A stretch of 64,000 nt of DNA from Drouetiella hepatica Uher 2000/2452. Lineage in GTDB: Bacteria; Cyanobacteriota; Cyanobacteriia; Elainellales; Elainellaceae. The translations under genes and the position numbers were made by a program. Positions 1 to 9,111 of the stretch are shown here, piece after piece. The notes below the pieces were generated by a model, which was given only the letters and a program-made list of their open reading frames with translations, was not told the DNA's origin and made no database searches. The DNA lies in the NCBI GenBank assembly GCA_019359505.1, contig JAHHHD010000004.1, positions 186,001 to 250,000 of the forward strand, in the 5' to 3' direction. How positions within the stretch are numbered: position 1 is the stretch's first letter; every line of letters starts with the position of its first letter.

Positions 1-935
1 ATGTCTCCGATACACCACCTGGAAGAGTTTATCAGCGCCCGCCGAGCAGTGCGGGAATGGAAGTCACGACCAAGCGGGATTTCTGGTTCATGCTGCTCAT
101 GAATATTCCCCTAGTGGCTGCTCTAGCGGTGATTGCATGGCGGTTGAATAGAGTGCAGTTCATCAATGGAACTACCTTCACCATCATCTGTGTTTTGCTA
201 GTGGCACTCTATTTGTTTCAAGCCTACAACGCCTACAAGGCAAACAAGCCCTTGATGACGGGTGAAAAGCAGTATGAAGCGAGCGATCGCTATCGCTTTT
301 CGCAAGTGGCAAATCTGGAACTTTCCTATGTCGCCTGCTTTGGTACAGAGCTAGCAGTCGTGTCAATGCTGCCTTCATTCTTTGAGCGGGGCTATGGTCT
401 TAGTGCCGCAGTCGCTGGGGCTGTGGCTAGCACCTACGCCTTCATGAATATTCCTGCTCGTCCCGGTGGAGGGTGGCTGTCAGATAAAGTCGGGAGTCGC
501 AAGTGGACGCTGGTGTTTACCTTGGCAGGAACGGGGATAGGCTATCTCATCTTTGCCAGTTTGGGGCAGGGAGTGCCGTTAGCCATTGTGGTGGCCGTGA
601 CAATGGCAGCATCCTTCTTTGTTATGGCAGCTGAAGGAGCAACCTTTGGGATTGTGCCCTTGATCAAAAATCGAGTAACGGGGCAAATTGCGGGTAACGT
701 CGGTGCTTACGGCAATGTGGGCGCGGTCATTTATTTGACAATTTACAGCCTGATGCCGCAAGGGGCAGAGAGCGATCGCGCCTTCTTCCAAATGTTGGGA
801 GTTGTGGCTCTGATCGTGACTTTCTTAAATGCTTTCTTTCTGAAAGAGCCGACTGGTTCTCATGACGCTGGTTCTCATGACGAAGAGCATGCCAAAGTGG
901 AAACAATGGTTTCGGCAGTACCAGAGGAGCGCTAA
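1..935 (+). CDS. nrtP: NarK/NrtP-type nitrate/nitrite MFS transporter, C-terminal part (5' end outside window)
   Basis: The reading frame is open from the left edge to the TAA at 933-935, so this is the C-terminal part of a longer protein; the ATG at 57 is internal. Visible are hydrophobic transmembrane helices and the segment PARPGGGWLSDKVGSRKW, which matches the Gly-rich and Arg/Asp loop motif of the NarK/NrtP nitrate-nitrite porter branch of the major facilitator superfamily. Known role: uptake of nitrate and nitrite across the inner membrane for assimilation. The tail is hydrophilic and contains a small repeat (GSHDAGSHDEE). Nitrate-reduction genes would be expected upstream but are not in view. 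The family call is firm; nitrate versus nitrite preference cannot be read from this fragment. Confidence 0.85.
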   Translation, partial: VSDTPPGRVYQRPPSSAGMEVTTKRDFWFMLLMNIPLVAALAVIAWRLNRVQFINGTTFTIICVLLVALYLFQAYNAYKANKPLMTGEKQYEASDRYRFSQVANLELSYVACFGTELAVVSMLPSFFERGYGLSAAVAGAVASTYAFMNIPARPGGGWLSDKVGSRKWTLVFTLAGTGIGYLIFASLGQGVPLAIVVAVTMAASFFVMAAEGATFGIVPLIKNRVTGQIAGNVGAYGNVGAVIYLTIYSLMPQGAESDRAFFQMLGVVALIVTFLNAFFLKEPTGSHDAGSHDEEHAKVETMVSAVPEER

Positions 936-1258
936 CGTCTCTAGCAGTTATCATCTATGCATGAATTGAGCAGTGGTATTCAAGCAATGATTTTTTGTAG
1001 AGAAGAAACCTCTATGACAAAAATCATGACCCTTTGAAGGTTACTAAGGATCGTGGATTAAGTAACCTGTACAACCGATCTGCTGTAGGGGCTTAGCAAT
1101 ACTAAGCTGCTATCCCAAGATTTACATCTTGTTAAGTCCATTCAAAGCCCCCTGACTCTGCTCCCGCCTGTGGAAATTCAGAGTCGGGGCATTTTTTCAC
1201 TGAGTTTTCTCAAGCATTCAATCTGAGCTAACTCGCTCTGCCGCGATCTGTCTGCTTG
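936..1258. other. Intergenic region with a terminator and a small palindrome
   Basis: This gap between the nitrate transporter and the convergent gene at 1259-1708 holds no convincing ORF. It contains a short palindrome (GCTTAGCAATACTAAGC, near 1090-1106), whose sequence resembles the palindrome at 14463-14489, and the strong terminator at 1147-1197. Confidence 0.6.
1147..1197 (+). terminator. Rho-independent terminator
   Basis: The arm GCCCC(CT)GACTCTG at about 1147-1160 pairs with CAGAGTCGGGGC at about 1179-1190, followed by ATTTTTT. It lies downstream of the + strand nitrate transporter and faces the minus-strand gene at 1259-1708. Confidence 0.8.
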
Positions 1259-1708
1259 TCAAACTTGCGGATGCTGCCAAATACGCTCCAAGGTTGCCAC
1301 TTGCTCTAGTAGCTTAGCCATTTGCTCGCAGGCACGTCGGTCATAGCGCCAGATTGCCACAATTACGCTCAGCGGCAAGCTCAAATAAAATGTCCAGAGC
1401 AAACTGCTTGACAGCATCTCATCTAGTTCTGGATTAAACAGAGCCGTGCGCTTGACTGGAGCAGACTCAATGGCTTCAATGGTTTCGCTCGTTTTCACTG
1501 CGGCAGACTTTTGCGCAAAAGCCATGGTTTCGGCTGCTTGCTCCAGGGGTTGAACGTCACGACCTAAAGCAGGCGTCGTCACCAGCAAGCTTGCTGCCAA
1601 ACCCGTACTCAGAACTGCTGCAAGTTTGGAAGCTATCCCCATAAACTGTAGTGATCGCGCTGGGTGGTGAGGCTTCGCAAATTGCAGTTGACCAAGTTCT
1701 ACTTTCAT
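1259..1708 (-). CDS. Hypothetical membrane protein, 149 aa
   Basis: Family not recognised. An N-terminal segment with a hydrophobic stretch (about residues 24-46, ending TTPALG) looks like a signal peptide or first membrane helix. A second hydrophobic segment (about 103-119, LLWTFYLSLPLSVIVAIW) is a likely membrane helix, followed by a short charged amphipathic tail (EQMAKLLEQVATLERIW). An in-frame Met at residue 23 is an alternative start that would put the signal-like segment at the N terminus. The gene is monocistronic, convergent with the nitrate transporter and divergent from thiE. Nothing in the neighbourhood suggests its role. Confidence 0.55.
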   Translation of the reverse strand: MKVELGQLQFAKPHHPARSLQFMGIASKLAAVLSTGLAASLLVTTPALGRDVQPLEQAAETMAFAQKSAAVKTSETIEAIESAPVKRTALFNPELDEMLSSSLLWTFYLSLPLSVIVAIWRYDRRACEQMAKLLEQVATLERIWQHPQV

Positions 1709-1929
1709 CTTTTCCTGTCTGCCTAGTGCAGACCAACTGGTTGTTTATAATTTCTGTATCCAAAGTTACTATATCATCTCAAATTACAGATCTTCTCAAA
1801 GGTGGATTTAAAGCCTGCCCTTCTTAAGAATCTGAAACACTTGAATACAGAAATTGAACGCGATCGCGATACCGTAAGCTGGTAACTGGAAGGAACAACT
1901 CACAATGGACAACTCACAATAGAAACCTT

Positions 1930-3066
1930 ATGGGTGAGACAGGTAATCGGGCTGAATCTGAACTCTCAAAATCTACTGCACCTTCAAAACCTGTAGAGCT
2001 GGAACTTGCGGAGTTAGCGGTACGCCGTATTCTGGACGCAAATCTCGATCGCGCCCGTGAAGGGGTACGAATCATTGAGGAATGGTGTCGGTTTGGACTC
2101 AACAGCACCGAGCTAACTGAAGAATGTAAGCAGCTACGCCAAGAGCTAGCACATTGGCACACCGACGACCTGCGCAAGGCACGCGATACCGCTAACGATC
2201 CTGGAGTGGCGCTGTCTCACCCCCAAGAAGAGCAGCGATCGAGCATTTCTCAAGTGCTACGCGTCAATTTCTGCCGAACTCAAGAAGCTCTGCGGGTACT
2301 GGAGGAATATGGCAAACTCCGCTCTGCTAAACTGGGAGCCGCCTGTAAACAGATGCGCTACCGGGTTTATGAATTGGAAAGCCGCCTGACTGCCTACCCC
2401 TTTCAAAAACTAGAGCGGCTTCGAAAGCTGGAGCGATCGCCCCTTTATCTCGTCACATCTCCTGTTGATCTTTTATTTGAGACCGTAGAGGCGGCTCTAA
2501 AAGGCGGCTTGACCCTGGTGCAGTATCGCGACAAAACTGCTGATGACCAGGTTCGTCTGATGCGAGCTGAAAAGCTAAAGCAACTCTGCCAGCAGTATGA
2601 TGCGTTGTTCATCATTAACGATCGCCCTGATCTGGCCTTGGCAGTTGGGGCTGATGGCGTGCATTTGGGACAAGAGGATCTGCCGATCGCCGTGGCTCGG
2701 ATGATTTTAGGCAATCAGGCGATTATCGGGCGATCGACTCACTGTGCCGACGATTTGCAGCGGGCGATCGCTGAAGGGGCAGATTACATCGGCGTGGGAC
2801 CTGTCTATGCTACTCCCACCAAAGCGGGTAGACCTGCGGCAGGGCTGGACTATGTGCGCTACGCTGCCGAGCATTCCTCTGTGCCTTGGTTTGCGATCGG
2901 CGGCATTGATACCCAAAATTTGTTTGAGGTGATTGCGGCTGGGGCGGAGCGAGTTTCTGTCGTCCGCGCCATTATGGAAGCAGAGCAGCCGACGCTGAAT
3001 ACACAGTTTTTCATGTCGCAAATGCAGGCGCAAATTTTGAAGGGCAGGATGAAACGTGAAGGATGA
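1930..3066 (+). CDS. thiE: Thiamine phosphate synthase with N-terminal ThiD2-like domain
   Basis: Two domains are visible. Residues ~25-160 (RILDANLDRAREGVRIIEEW) match the extra N-terminal domain of cyanobacterial ThiE proteins, related to ThiD2. Residues ~170-375 are a thiamine phosphate synthase TIM barrel with VQYRDK, INDRPDLALAVGADGVHLGQ, GRSTH, IGVGPVYATPTK and FAIGGI. The enzyme joins HMP pyrophosphate and the thiazole phosphate carboxylate to give thiamine phosphate in the cytoplasm. The stop overlaps the GTG start of thiS, so the two genes are probably translationally coupled. No TPP riboswitch features were seen upstream. The ATG at 1930 gives a variable Ser/Glu-rich leader of about 25 residues before the conserved part, so a later start is possible. 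Confidence 0.93.
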   Translation: MGETGNRAESELSKSTAPSKPVELELAELAVRRILDANLDRAREGVRIIEEWCRFGLNSTELTEECKQLRQELAHWHTDDLRKARDTANDPGVALSHPQEEQRSSISQVLRVNFCRTQEALRVLEEYGKLRSAKLGAACKQMRYRVYELESRLTAYPFQKLERLRKLERSPLYLVTSPVDLLFETVEAALKGGLTLVQYRDKTADDQVRLMRAEKLKQLCQQYDALFIINDRPDLALAVGADGVHLGQEDLPIAVARMILGNQAIIGRSTHCADDLQRAIAEGADYIGVGPVYATPTKAGRPAAGLDYVRYAAEHSSVPWFAIGGIDTQNLFEVIAAGAERVSVVRAIMEAEQPTLNTQFFMSQMQAQILKGRMKREG

Positions 3067-3274
3067 AGACGTGTTAACAATTCAGGTGAATGGCGATCGC
3101 CGTCACTGTCCTGACTCCACGCAACTTCCTCAGCTTTTGGAACAGCTCGGCATGAACCCGCGCTTGGTGGCTGTGGAATATAACGGCGAGATCTTGCATC
3201 GCCAGTTTTGGGAAAGTACGGAGATTCAGGAGGGCGATCGGCTGGAGATCGTGACGATTGTGGGGGGCGGGTGA
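3056..3274 (+). CDS. thiS: Sulfur carrier protein ThiS
   Basis: This is a 72-aa ubiquitin-fold protein ending in VGGG, the C-terminal Gly-Gly that is adenylated and thiocarboxylated to carry sulfur for thiazole formation. The GTG start at 3056 overlaps the last 11 bases of thiE in another frame, a classic coupled arrangement; a second GTG at 3071 is an alternative start. The motif ALVAVEYNGEIL-like segment (LVAVEYNGEILHRQFW) and GDRLEIVTIVGGG are typical of the family. It works with ThiG, ThiF and a sulfur donor, none of which is in the window. Confidence 0.93.
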   Translation: MKDEDVLTIQVNGDRRHCPDSTQLPQLLEQLGMNPRLVAVEYNGEILHRQFWESTEIQEGDRLEIVTIVGGG

Positions 3275-3482
3275 GCAGTTAATCAGAGAGTACGGTTATC
3301 CGTCGCAAACTTGCCTGAAATCTCCATTAAGGTTTCTAGTGCGGCAGTCGTGAGGACGGTAAACTAGAGGAGTCGAGAGTTTTGTAACGTTTGTTTACGT
3401 CATTGGGTTGGAACGCTCTCCATTGGAACATCCTCCAGCCGCAACCGATCTCACCTCTCGTAAAATTTAGACGGTACGGCAA

Positions 3483-4439
3483 ATGCAAAAAAAATTAACT
3501 GCGTTGATCAAATCTTTTATTAAGCCTTTACTGATCGTGGGCTTGGTACTTTCTCTAGTCCTAAGTCAGGCAGACGGCGCGTTGGCAGCTCGAAGCGGTG
3601 GACGGATTGGCGGTGGCAGCTTCAGAGCACCCACCCGCTCCATGCCTGCTCCTAGCCGCTCCTACAGACCTGCTCCGTCGGGAGGATACTATCCAGGTGG
3701 CGGCGGTTTCGGTCTGCCGTTCATCATGCCCTACCCATTCATCATGGGCGGCGGCGGCTTGTTCTCTATCCTGATTTTCATGGCGATCGCAGCCTTCTTG
3801 GTTCGCAGCTTTCGCTCAGCTCAATCGGAGGACGGTCTGGATGGTCTAGGCTACAGCGCTGCTCCAGCGGTTTCGGTGGCGAAAGTGCAGGTCGGTTTGC
3901 TGTCTGAAGCTCGGAGCCTACAGGCTGATCTCAACAGCATCGCCAATCGGGCTGATACCAACACCCCCGCAGGACTCGCTCAGGTGCTGCAAGAATCCAC
4001 TCTGGCTCTGATGCGCCATCCCGAATATTGGATCTATGCCGGTGGTGAGACTCAGCAAACCAAGCTAGAAGCGGCTGAAAATCAGTTTAATCGTCTGGCT
4101 TTGGCAGAGCGCAGCAAGTTCACGGCTGAGACTCTATCAAACGTCAACAATGTCTTGAAGCAAGCTGAGCCTGCCCTGCCCGCAGCGGGTGGAGCGCTAG
4201 TCGAGACGGCTGCCCCTGGTGAATACATCGTGGTCACCATGCTAGTTGCAACTCAGGGCAAGCTGGTGCTGCCAACCATCAACAGCACTCAAGATTTGCG
4301 TCAGGCGCTCGGACAGATTGGCGCAGTCTCTAGCGATAACCTGATGGCGGTGGAAATTCTCTGGACACCTCAAGCAGAAGGCGACACCCTCTCCTCAGAT
4401 GATGTTGTGGCTGAGTATCCTAACCTGAAACTTATCTAA
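3483..4439 (+). CDS. DUF1517 domain membrane protein
   Basis: This 318-aa protein has a signal peptide or membrane anchor (residues ~14-35), a Gly/Ser/Pro-rich low-complexity linker (38-90), a membrane helix (about 92-108, LFSILIFMAIAAFLV) and a C-terminal soluble domain from ~130. The pattern matches the DUF1517 family of cyanobacteria and chloroplasts, whose biochemical role I do not know to be established. The C-terminal domain contains the conserved-looking stretch VATQGKLVLPTINSTQDLRQ. The gene is followed by a clear terminator at 4462-4487 and is probably monocistronic. Confidence 0.8.
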   Translation: MQKKLTALIKSFIKPLLIVGLVLSLVLSQADGALAARSGGRIGGGSFRAPTRSMPAPSRSYRPAPSGGYYPGGGGFGLPFIMPYPFIMGGGGLFSILIFMAIAAFLVRSFRSAQSEDGLDGLGYSAAPAVSVAKVQVGLLSEARSLQADLNSIANRADTNTPAGLAQVLQESTLALMRHPEYWIYAGGETQQTKLEAAENQFNRLALAERSKFTAETLSNVNNVLKQAEPALPAAGGALVETAAPGEYIVVTMLVATQGKLVLPTINSTQDLRQALGQIGAVSSDNLMAVEILWTPQAEGDTLSSDDVVAEYPNLKLI

Positions 4440-4461
4440 TCAGTTGAAATAATGAAATTCG

Positions 4462-4487
4462 AGGGGCTGAATCTTCAGCCCCTTTTT
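4462..4487 (+). terminator. Rho-independent terminator of the DUF1517 gene
   Basis: The stem AGGGGCTGA / TCAGCCCCT with a four-base loop is followed by a T run. It lies 22 bp after the stop at 4439. Confidence 0.88.
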
Positions 4488-4534
4488 AGTGTCTTGATTT
4501 GTTAGTGTCTTGATTTGTTAGTGTCTTGACTTGC
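4486..4534. repeat. Three tandem copies of a 16-bp unit
   Basis: The unit TTAGTGTCTTGATTTG occurs three times in a row; the last copy is diverged (TTGACTTG). The third copy contains the stop codon (4518-4520) and last codons of the minus-strand glycosyltransferase, so the duplication reaches into that gene's 3' end. Confidence 0.85.
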
Positions 4535-5897
4535 CGTGATACCAGCGGGCAATCCGATCGGGAGATACGCCCAAAAAGTAGGCAATAACGGCTACCTGAT
4601 TGATCAGCGTCGTCTTGAGAATGCCGAGCTTCTGCCAGCGTCTATCCGAGGTCAGCACAGGAGCAGAGACGATCGCAATCTTTCCCAGCTTTTGCAGCCG
4701 TCGCACCAGCTCAAAGTCTTCCATGATCGGCAGGTCGGCAAAGCCACCGATCGCTCGAAACTGGCTTGCCTTCAGAAAAATTGCCTGATCGCCGTAGGGC
4801 AACTGGAGGAAGCGCGATCGCCAATGCACACCTCGCTCAACCCACCGTATTCCCAGCATATCTCCGGCAATGTGGAGGGCAAAAGCTCCAGCGATTGCTC
4901 CGTCCAGAGCCTGTGTCACCAACGCCGGAAATCCTGACGGCAGACAGGTATCGGCATGGAGAAACAGCAGGATCTTCCCTGAAGCGATCGCGGCTCCTGC
5001 ATTCATTTGGTTGGCGCGTCCCGGCGCGGCAGAAATTATTTTGATGTTGGCGGAGTGTTGAGCAAAAGCCTGAGCTAGGGCGATCGTGTTATCCTGACTG
5101 CCGCCATCGACGACAATAATTTCAACGGCTTCGGGTTGCAGCGCTTTGAGAACGCCTTCAATTGTCCCGGCTTCATTCAGCACAGGAATAATCACCGAGA
5201 GCGGTGCCGATTCACGCTCTTGGAGGTTTTGAGCCGGATTTTGAGCCGGATTTTGAGCAGCCTTTGCCTGTAAAACCGCTTCCCAGACGGGCAGATCTTC
5301 TGGGCGATCGATATCAGAGAGGCGTTCTAGGGTGGCAACTTTCAGCCCCAAAGACCGAGCAATGGCGATCGTTTGAGTCAAGACCCGCTCGGTACTCCAG
5401 TCAATGCCAACAAACAGCTCTGGAACCATTCGCCGCAAGCCAATCAAGTAATAGCCGCCGTCTGTCGCAGCACCCAACACCAAATCGTGATCCTGCAAAG
5501 CCTGAAACGCTTCTGCCATCCGAGCGGCATCCAGCCCAGGGCAATCTGTACCGATCGTCACTGCTGCCGCAGCACCTGTAGCAAAGGCAGAAGCAAAGGC
5601 TTGCGCCATGCGATCGCCCAAATCTCCGGCCCCTTGAGGACTGTATTGCCAACGCGAACCCAGCCAGTCTCGCATCAAATGGCTTTCGTCTTCACTGCCC
5701 GCAAACCAAATATCGACTGATACAGGCGTGGTTAGGATCAGAGACTCGACTTGCTCCAAGGTATGCTCAGTCATCTGCCGCTGAAGATCGGCGGCGGCAG
5801 CGGCTCCAAGGGCAGGAATCAGGCGCGTTTTGGCTTTACCCGGTTGGGGATAGCGAGTGAAAATGATCAGGCGATCGCGCTTAATCAATTGAGTCAA
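4518..5897 (-). CDS. Fused TIGR04282/TIGR04283-type glycosyltransferase (rSAM/selenodomain-associated transferases 1 and 2)
   Basis: The 459-aa protein has two nucleotide-sugar transferase domains. Residues ~1-205 resemble DUF2064/TIGR04282 (IIFTRYPQPGKAKTRLIP, IGTDCPGLDA, GAATDGGYYLIGL). Residues ~230-455 resemble the GT2-like TIGR04283 family (LSVIIPVLNEAGTIEGVL, VVDGGSQDNT, LFLHADTCLP). They are joined by a linker with an in-frame repeat AQNPAQNPAQN. The two families are often separate neighbouring genes; here they are one polypeptide. Substrates are unknown; these families have been linked by neighbourhood to radical SAM proteins and arsenosugar pathways, but no such partner is in this window. 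The gene starts 18 bp after the stop of the DUF3082 gene, so the two probably share a transcript. Confidence 0.85.
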   Translation of the reverse strand: MTQLIKRDRLIIFTRYPQPGKAKTRLIPALGAAAAADLQRQMTEHTLEQVESLILTTPVSVDIWFAGSEDESHLMRDWLGSRWQYSPQGAGDLGDRMAQAFASAFATGAAAAVTIGTDCPGLDAARMAEAFQALQDHDLVLGAATDGGYYLIGLRRMVPELFVGIDWSTERVLTQTIAIARSLGLKVATLERLSDIDRPEDLPVWEAVLQAKAAQNPAQNPAQNLQERESAPLSVIIPVLNEAGTIEGVLKALQPEAVEIIVVDGGSQDNTIALAQAFAQHSANIKIISAAPGRANQMNAGAAIASGKILLFLHADTCLPSGFPALVTQALDGAIAGAFALHIAGDMLGIRWVERGVHWRSRFLQLPYGDQAIFLKASQFRAIGGFADLPIMEDFELVRRLQKLGKIAIVSAPVLTSDRRWQKLGILKTTLINQVAVIAYFLGVSPDRIARWYHGKSRH

Positions 5898-5915
5898 CCT
5901 CAGTAAATTACAGCT

Positions 5916-6308
5916 TCAAGACGAAGTTTGCCGCAACTGCTTTACTAAAAGCTGAATTCCCAGTGCCACTAATCCCACGGCTGCAATGGCAAAGATGGCG
6001 GTCGCCAGCGCGCTCATTCCCATAACGAGCGTTCGCACGGCAACTGCAATATTGGTGGCAGTGACATTGCCGCTGGGCAAGGGCTTGTTGGCAAATGCCC
6101 GAATAATAGATTGCGTCAGGGAATATAGCGCTGTGGCAAATCCGCTCGCAATCAGCGCTCCGACAAAACAGCGTAGTGGCGTAGGCGGAACGGTTTGATT
6201 TTGGGCGGCTTGATTCTGGGCGACTTGATTCTGAGTTGGCTGATTTTGGGCTTTAGTCGGTTTGCCTGAACTCTCTGGAGTCAGATCTTGAGGAGGGGGA
6301 GTTGCCAT
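5916..6308 (-). CDS. DUF3082 domain membrane protein
   Basis: I chose the ATG at 6308 (protein starts MATPPPQDL); an upstream in-frame Met would add 29 residues that look like untranslated sequence. The N-terminal ~45 residues are Gln/Asn-rich with a repeat (QNQPTQNQVAQNQAAQNQ), followed by two hydrophobic segments (CFVGALIASGFATALYSL and LATAIFAIAAVGLVALGIQLL) typical of the cyanobacterial DUF3082 family. It is probably an inner or thylakoid membrane protein; function unknown. It is the first gene of a likely pair with the fused glycosyltransferase 18 bp downstream. Confidence 0.7.
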   Translation of the reverse strand: MATPPPQDLTPESSGKPTKAQNQPTQNQVAQNQAAQNQTVPPTPLRCFVGALIASGFATALYSLTQSIIRAFANKPLPSGNVTATNIAVAVRTLVMGMSALATAIFAIAAVGLVALGIQLLVKQLRQTSS

Positions 6309-6825
6309 TTTTTCTGAAGCGCGACCGTCCTCTGGATTGTATCGCTTGGTTGAACAAAACGAGTCTATCGTGACATTTCTGCCCGATCGCCACATCAGAC
6401 ACCGTAGGGTAAGATTCTGTCGTAGAGCGCCCCATCTGCAATGAAAGCGATAGCTAGTGATTGATTATAAATACCAATCGCCAAACCCAGCACAGCTAGC
6501 CCTAGGCTCCCTTAATCCTTCGTCTCAGCCCTGCGCCATGGCTCGTCTGGACTTCAGGATAGCCATTGATAATACTACGAAATTTGATGTGCTTCGATGA
6601 AGACTCAGTGTTTCTTTGACGTAGAAGTGCAAAGGCTGAGTAAAAATCTGTAGAACTACGCTGTGTAAAGGTATCGTTTTCCTTTAGGCTGCCTTTTATG
6701 TCTGCATATTGGCTTGAGCCGTTCGTCAGTTCGTGCCAATAGATTTACCCTGAGTCAACTCTTAAAAGAATCTTTTAGCGCTCTACCTGTCCCTTGTTAA
6801 TAATGGTTATCGGTTAAGTTCGCTC
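6309..6825. other. Divergent intergenic region, no feature recognised
   Basis: These 517 bases separate the DUF3082 gene (minus) from the DUF3370 gene (plus) and should hold both promoters. I saw no ORF, tRNA, strong hairpin or repeat in it. Confidence 0.5.
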
Positions 6826-8505
6826 ATGCTAACGGTTTTGTCTCTCCTTTTTCTGGCGCAGGCTGCTCCTACGCGAGTTCCTGCCTCTCCTGTACCCCAA
6901 ATCCAAACGATCGCTCCTAATCCGGCGGCTAGCTCTGATCCCAGCCCAGTGCCGACATTAGAGCAAGCGCCCATTTTGCCGACGCTGCCTCGCCAGATGC
7001 CTCTGGAGATGCCTCGCCAGATAGAGGTGGTGCGATCGCAAGATGTACGCGCTTTGCCCGGACAGCTGAATGAGGTTCCGGTTTTTAATAGCAACAGTCC
7101 TGAAGCCATTCAGTCTGAGGGCATCTTGCTCTCGACTTTTCCACCAGAGACGATGCAGGTGCCCTCGGCCCATCTCAACTATGCTTTTAATGGCTCTTTT
7201 GACTTGTTTGCTCACCATGTGGCAAAGGGCTTGAATGCGGATGACAACCGAACAATGTATGTGGGCGTTGTGGTGTACAACCCTGGCGATCAGCCCGTTA
7301 CGTTAGAAATATTGCAGGCTGTCAGCTACTTGAGCCAGGATGCGCCCTTCCTAGACCTGCCAGCCTACGTCGCCAATCCTATGGGTACGGTGTTTGCTGG
7401 GCCAGGAAGTCGCACGACGACAGATATTTTGCGAGGTCAGCGCCAGCCTCAATGGCCAACGCAGATTACAATTCCGCCCAAACGGGTTCAGCTTTTGCTG
7501 AATATGCCGATTCCGCTCCGCCGATTAACGGTGCCAACGGATGGCACTTTGCCCCCTGGATATTTGATTCCTGGCCCGATCGTCGCTGCTCCATCTCCCG
7601 CAGCAACGCTCGTAGTCAACGCGGCAGGCAATCCCGCCAGCAATCCCGCCAGCAGTCCCGCAGCTAATCCGCCCCGACCCTCCAAGAATCGGGACGTGGC
7701 TATCAATGGACGCACTATCTTGATGCATCTGTCGAGCAGCGCCCCAGTTTACATGGCAAGTTTGGCAATGCATGCGCCCACTCTGCCCAATGGCGCTGAG
7801 CGAGTCCCCAGTTTGGCAGAATGGGTGGATGTGCTGACGAAAGGTGGATTGGCGGAACCCCGCGATCGCCCCCCCTCTCCACCAGACAGCCGCAACTTCG
7901 TCCGCTTCTTCTATGGTCGGGTATCGGGAGTTTCTCAAGGCTCTCAATGGGAAACGACTCCTACCGATAATCCTGACATAGACTATCTCAGCATTCCGCA
8001 GCCTGGAAGGTCTGTTTCCTATGTGATTAGCACAGTCGATCGCAACACGTTTGGCACAGGTCAAATTCAGAGTGCCCCGATGCTGGTGCGCTATCCAGAC
8101 ACGGCATACCGGGCGCATGGCAACTATGGTGTGCGCTATAACGTCACACTGCCGCTTTACAACAACACCGACTCAGCGCAAAAAGTGGCGGTAATGCTGC
8201 AAACGCCTGTGCAAAGTGAGCAAGCTCAAAACGCCCTAAAATTTCGAGAGCCACCCGATAATCTCGTGTTTTTCCGGGGTACGGTGCGATTACGCTACAC
8301 CAATGACTTTGGCTTTTCCCAAACTCGTTACCTGCATTTGGTGCAGCGGCGAGGTCAGGAGGGGGAGCCGCTCTTGCAGTTGACGCTGCCCAAGGGCGAT
8401 CGCCGCTCGGTTGAGGTAGAGTTTGTCTATCCCCCAGATGCCACGCCGCCGCAGGTGTTGACCGTTCAAACTATCGAGCAACGCACTATTGCTGAAATGA
8501 GATAG
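6826..8505 (+). CDS. DUF3370 family secreted protein
   Basis: The 559-aa protein begins with a short hydrophobic signal-like segment (MLTVLSLLFLAQA) and a Pro-rich linker (~15-60). The body contains motifs I associate with the cyanobacterial DUF3370 family (LNYAFNGSFDLFAHHVAKG, VVVYNPGDQPVTLEILQ). It is probably periplasmic or outer-surface; the family has no assigned reaction known to me. A Pro/Ala/Asn tandem repeat near residues 265-285 (NPASNPASSPAANP) comes from a short DNA duplication at about 7627-7669. No clear ribosome binding site precedes the ATG; the next upstream ATG is closed by a stop. The GNAT gene starts 31 bp downstream, so the two may be co-transcribed. Confidence 0.75.
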   Translation: MLTVLSLLFLAQAAPTRVPASPVPQIQTIAPNPAASSDPSPVPTLEQAPILPTLPRQMPLEMPRQIEVVRSQDVRALPGQLNEVPVFNSNSPEAIQSEGILLSTFPPETMQVPSAHLNYAFNGSFDLFAHHVAKGLNADDNRTMYVGVVVYNPGDQPVTLEILQAVSYLSQDAPFLDLPAYVANPMGTVFAGPGSRTTTDILRGQRQPQWPTQITIPPKRVQLLLNMPIPLRRLTVPTDGTLPPGYLIPGPIVAAPSPAATLVVNAAGNPASNPASSPAANPPRPSKNRDVAINGRTILMHLSSSAPVYMASLAMHAPTLPNGAERVPSLAEWVDVLTKGGLAEPRDRPPSPPDSRNFVRFFYGRVSGVSQGSQWETTPTDNPDIDYLSIPQPGRSVSYVISTVDRNTFGTGQIQSAPMLVRYPDTAYRAHGNYGVRYNVTLPLYNNTDSAQKVAVMLQTPVQSEQAQNALKFREPPDNLVFFRGTVRLRYTNDFGFSQTRYLHLVQRRGQEGEPLLQLTLPKGDRRSVEVEFVYPPDATPPQVLTVQTIEQRTIAEMR

Positions 8506-8536
8506 CGGGTTAGGCAGAATAAGAGGCTAGAGCAAA

Positions 8537-9106
8537 ATGAATGATCCGCTTGACCCCGGCTCTCCGGCTGAGGCGATCGACATTGAAATTCGGGACATGG
8601 GCATTGATGATCTAGCTCCCGTCTACCGTTTGGGAGAACGGCTGTTTACCAGCGACCTCTATCCCTCGCTCTATCGCACCTGGGAAGAGTGGGAAGTGAT
8701 TGGCTTCTACAATACCGATCCAGAATATTGCCTGGTTGCTGATGCTGAGGGTCAGCTTGCGGGCTTTGTGTTGGGCACGGTGATTAGCAAGCCTTCCTGG
8801 ACATATGGCTACATTGTCTGGTTGGGCGTAAATCCCGATTTTCAGCGGCGCGGCGTGGGCGATCGCCTAGTCGATACGATCGTTGAGCGGATGATCGAGG
8901 AAGGGGCGCGGTTCATGCTGGTGGATACTGACCCGACCAATGAACCTGCCATCCGGTTTTTCACCCGCAAAGGGTTTGGTAATGCCCGTAAGCATGTGTT
9001 CCTATCGTTGAACCTTAGCAAACATGAGTATTACGGCAAACTTTTGGCATACGAACGCAACAAAGCCGAGCGGATGAAGTCTAAGCGCCATCGTCGCCGA
9101 CCTTAG
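8537..9106 (+). CDS. GNAT family N-acetyltransferase
   Basis: This 189-aa protein has the acetyl-CoA-binding motif A of the GNAT fold (VNPDFQRRGVGDRLVDTIVE, residues ~95-115) and the later strand-helix pattern PTNEPAIRFFTRKGFGNARKHVF. Such enzymes move an acetyl group from acetyl-CoA to an amine; the acceptor here, possibly a protein N terminus or a small molecule, cannot be told. The C terminus is very basic (RMKSKRHRRRP). It follows the DUF3370 gene by 31 bp. Confidence 0.85.
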   Translation: MNDPLDPGSPAEAIDIEIRDMGIDDLAPVYRLGERLFTSDLYPSLYRTWEEWEVIGFYNTDPEYCLVADAEGQLAGFVLGTVISKPSWTYGYIVWLGVNPDFQRRGVGDRLVDTIVERMIEEGARFMLVDTDPTNEPAIRFFTRKGFGNARKHVFLSLNLSKHEYYGKLLAYERNKAERMKSKRHRRRP

Positions 9107-9111
9107 AGTTC

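Noticed and set aside
1709..1929. TPP riboswitch before thiE
   Set aside because: The conserved thi-box segments were not seen in the upstream region.
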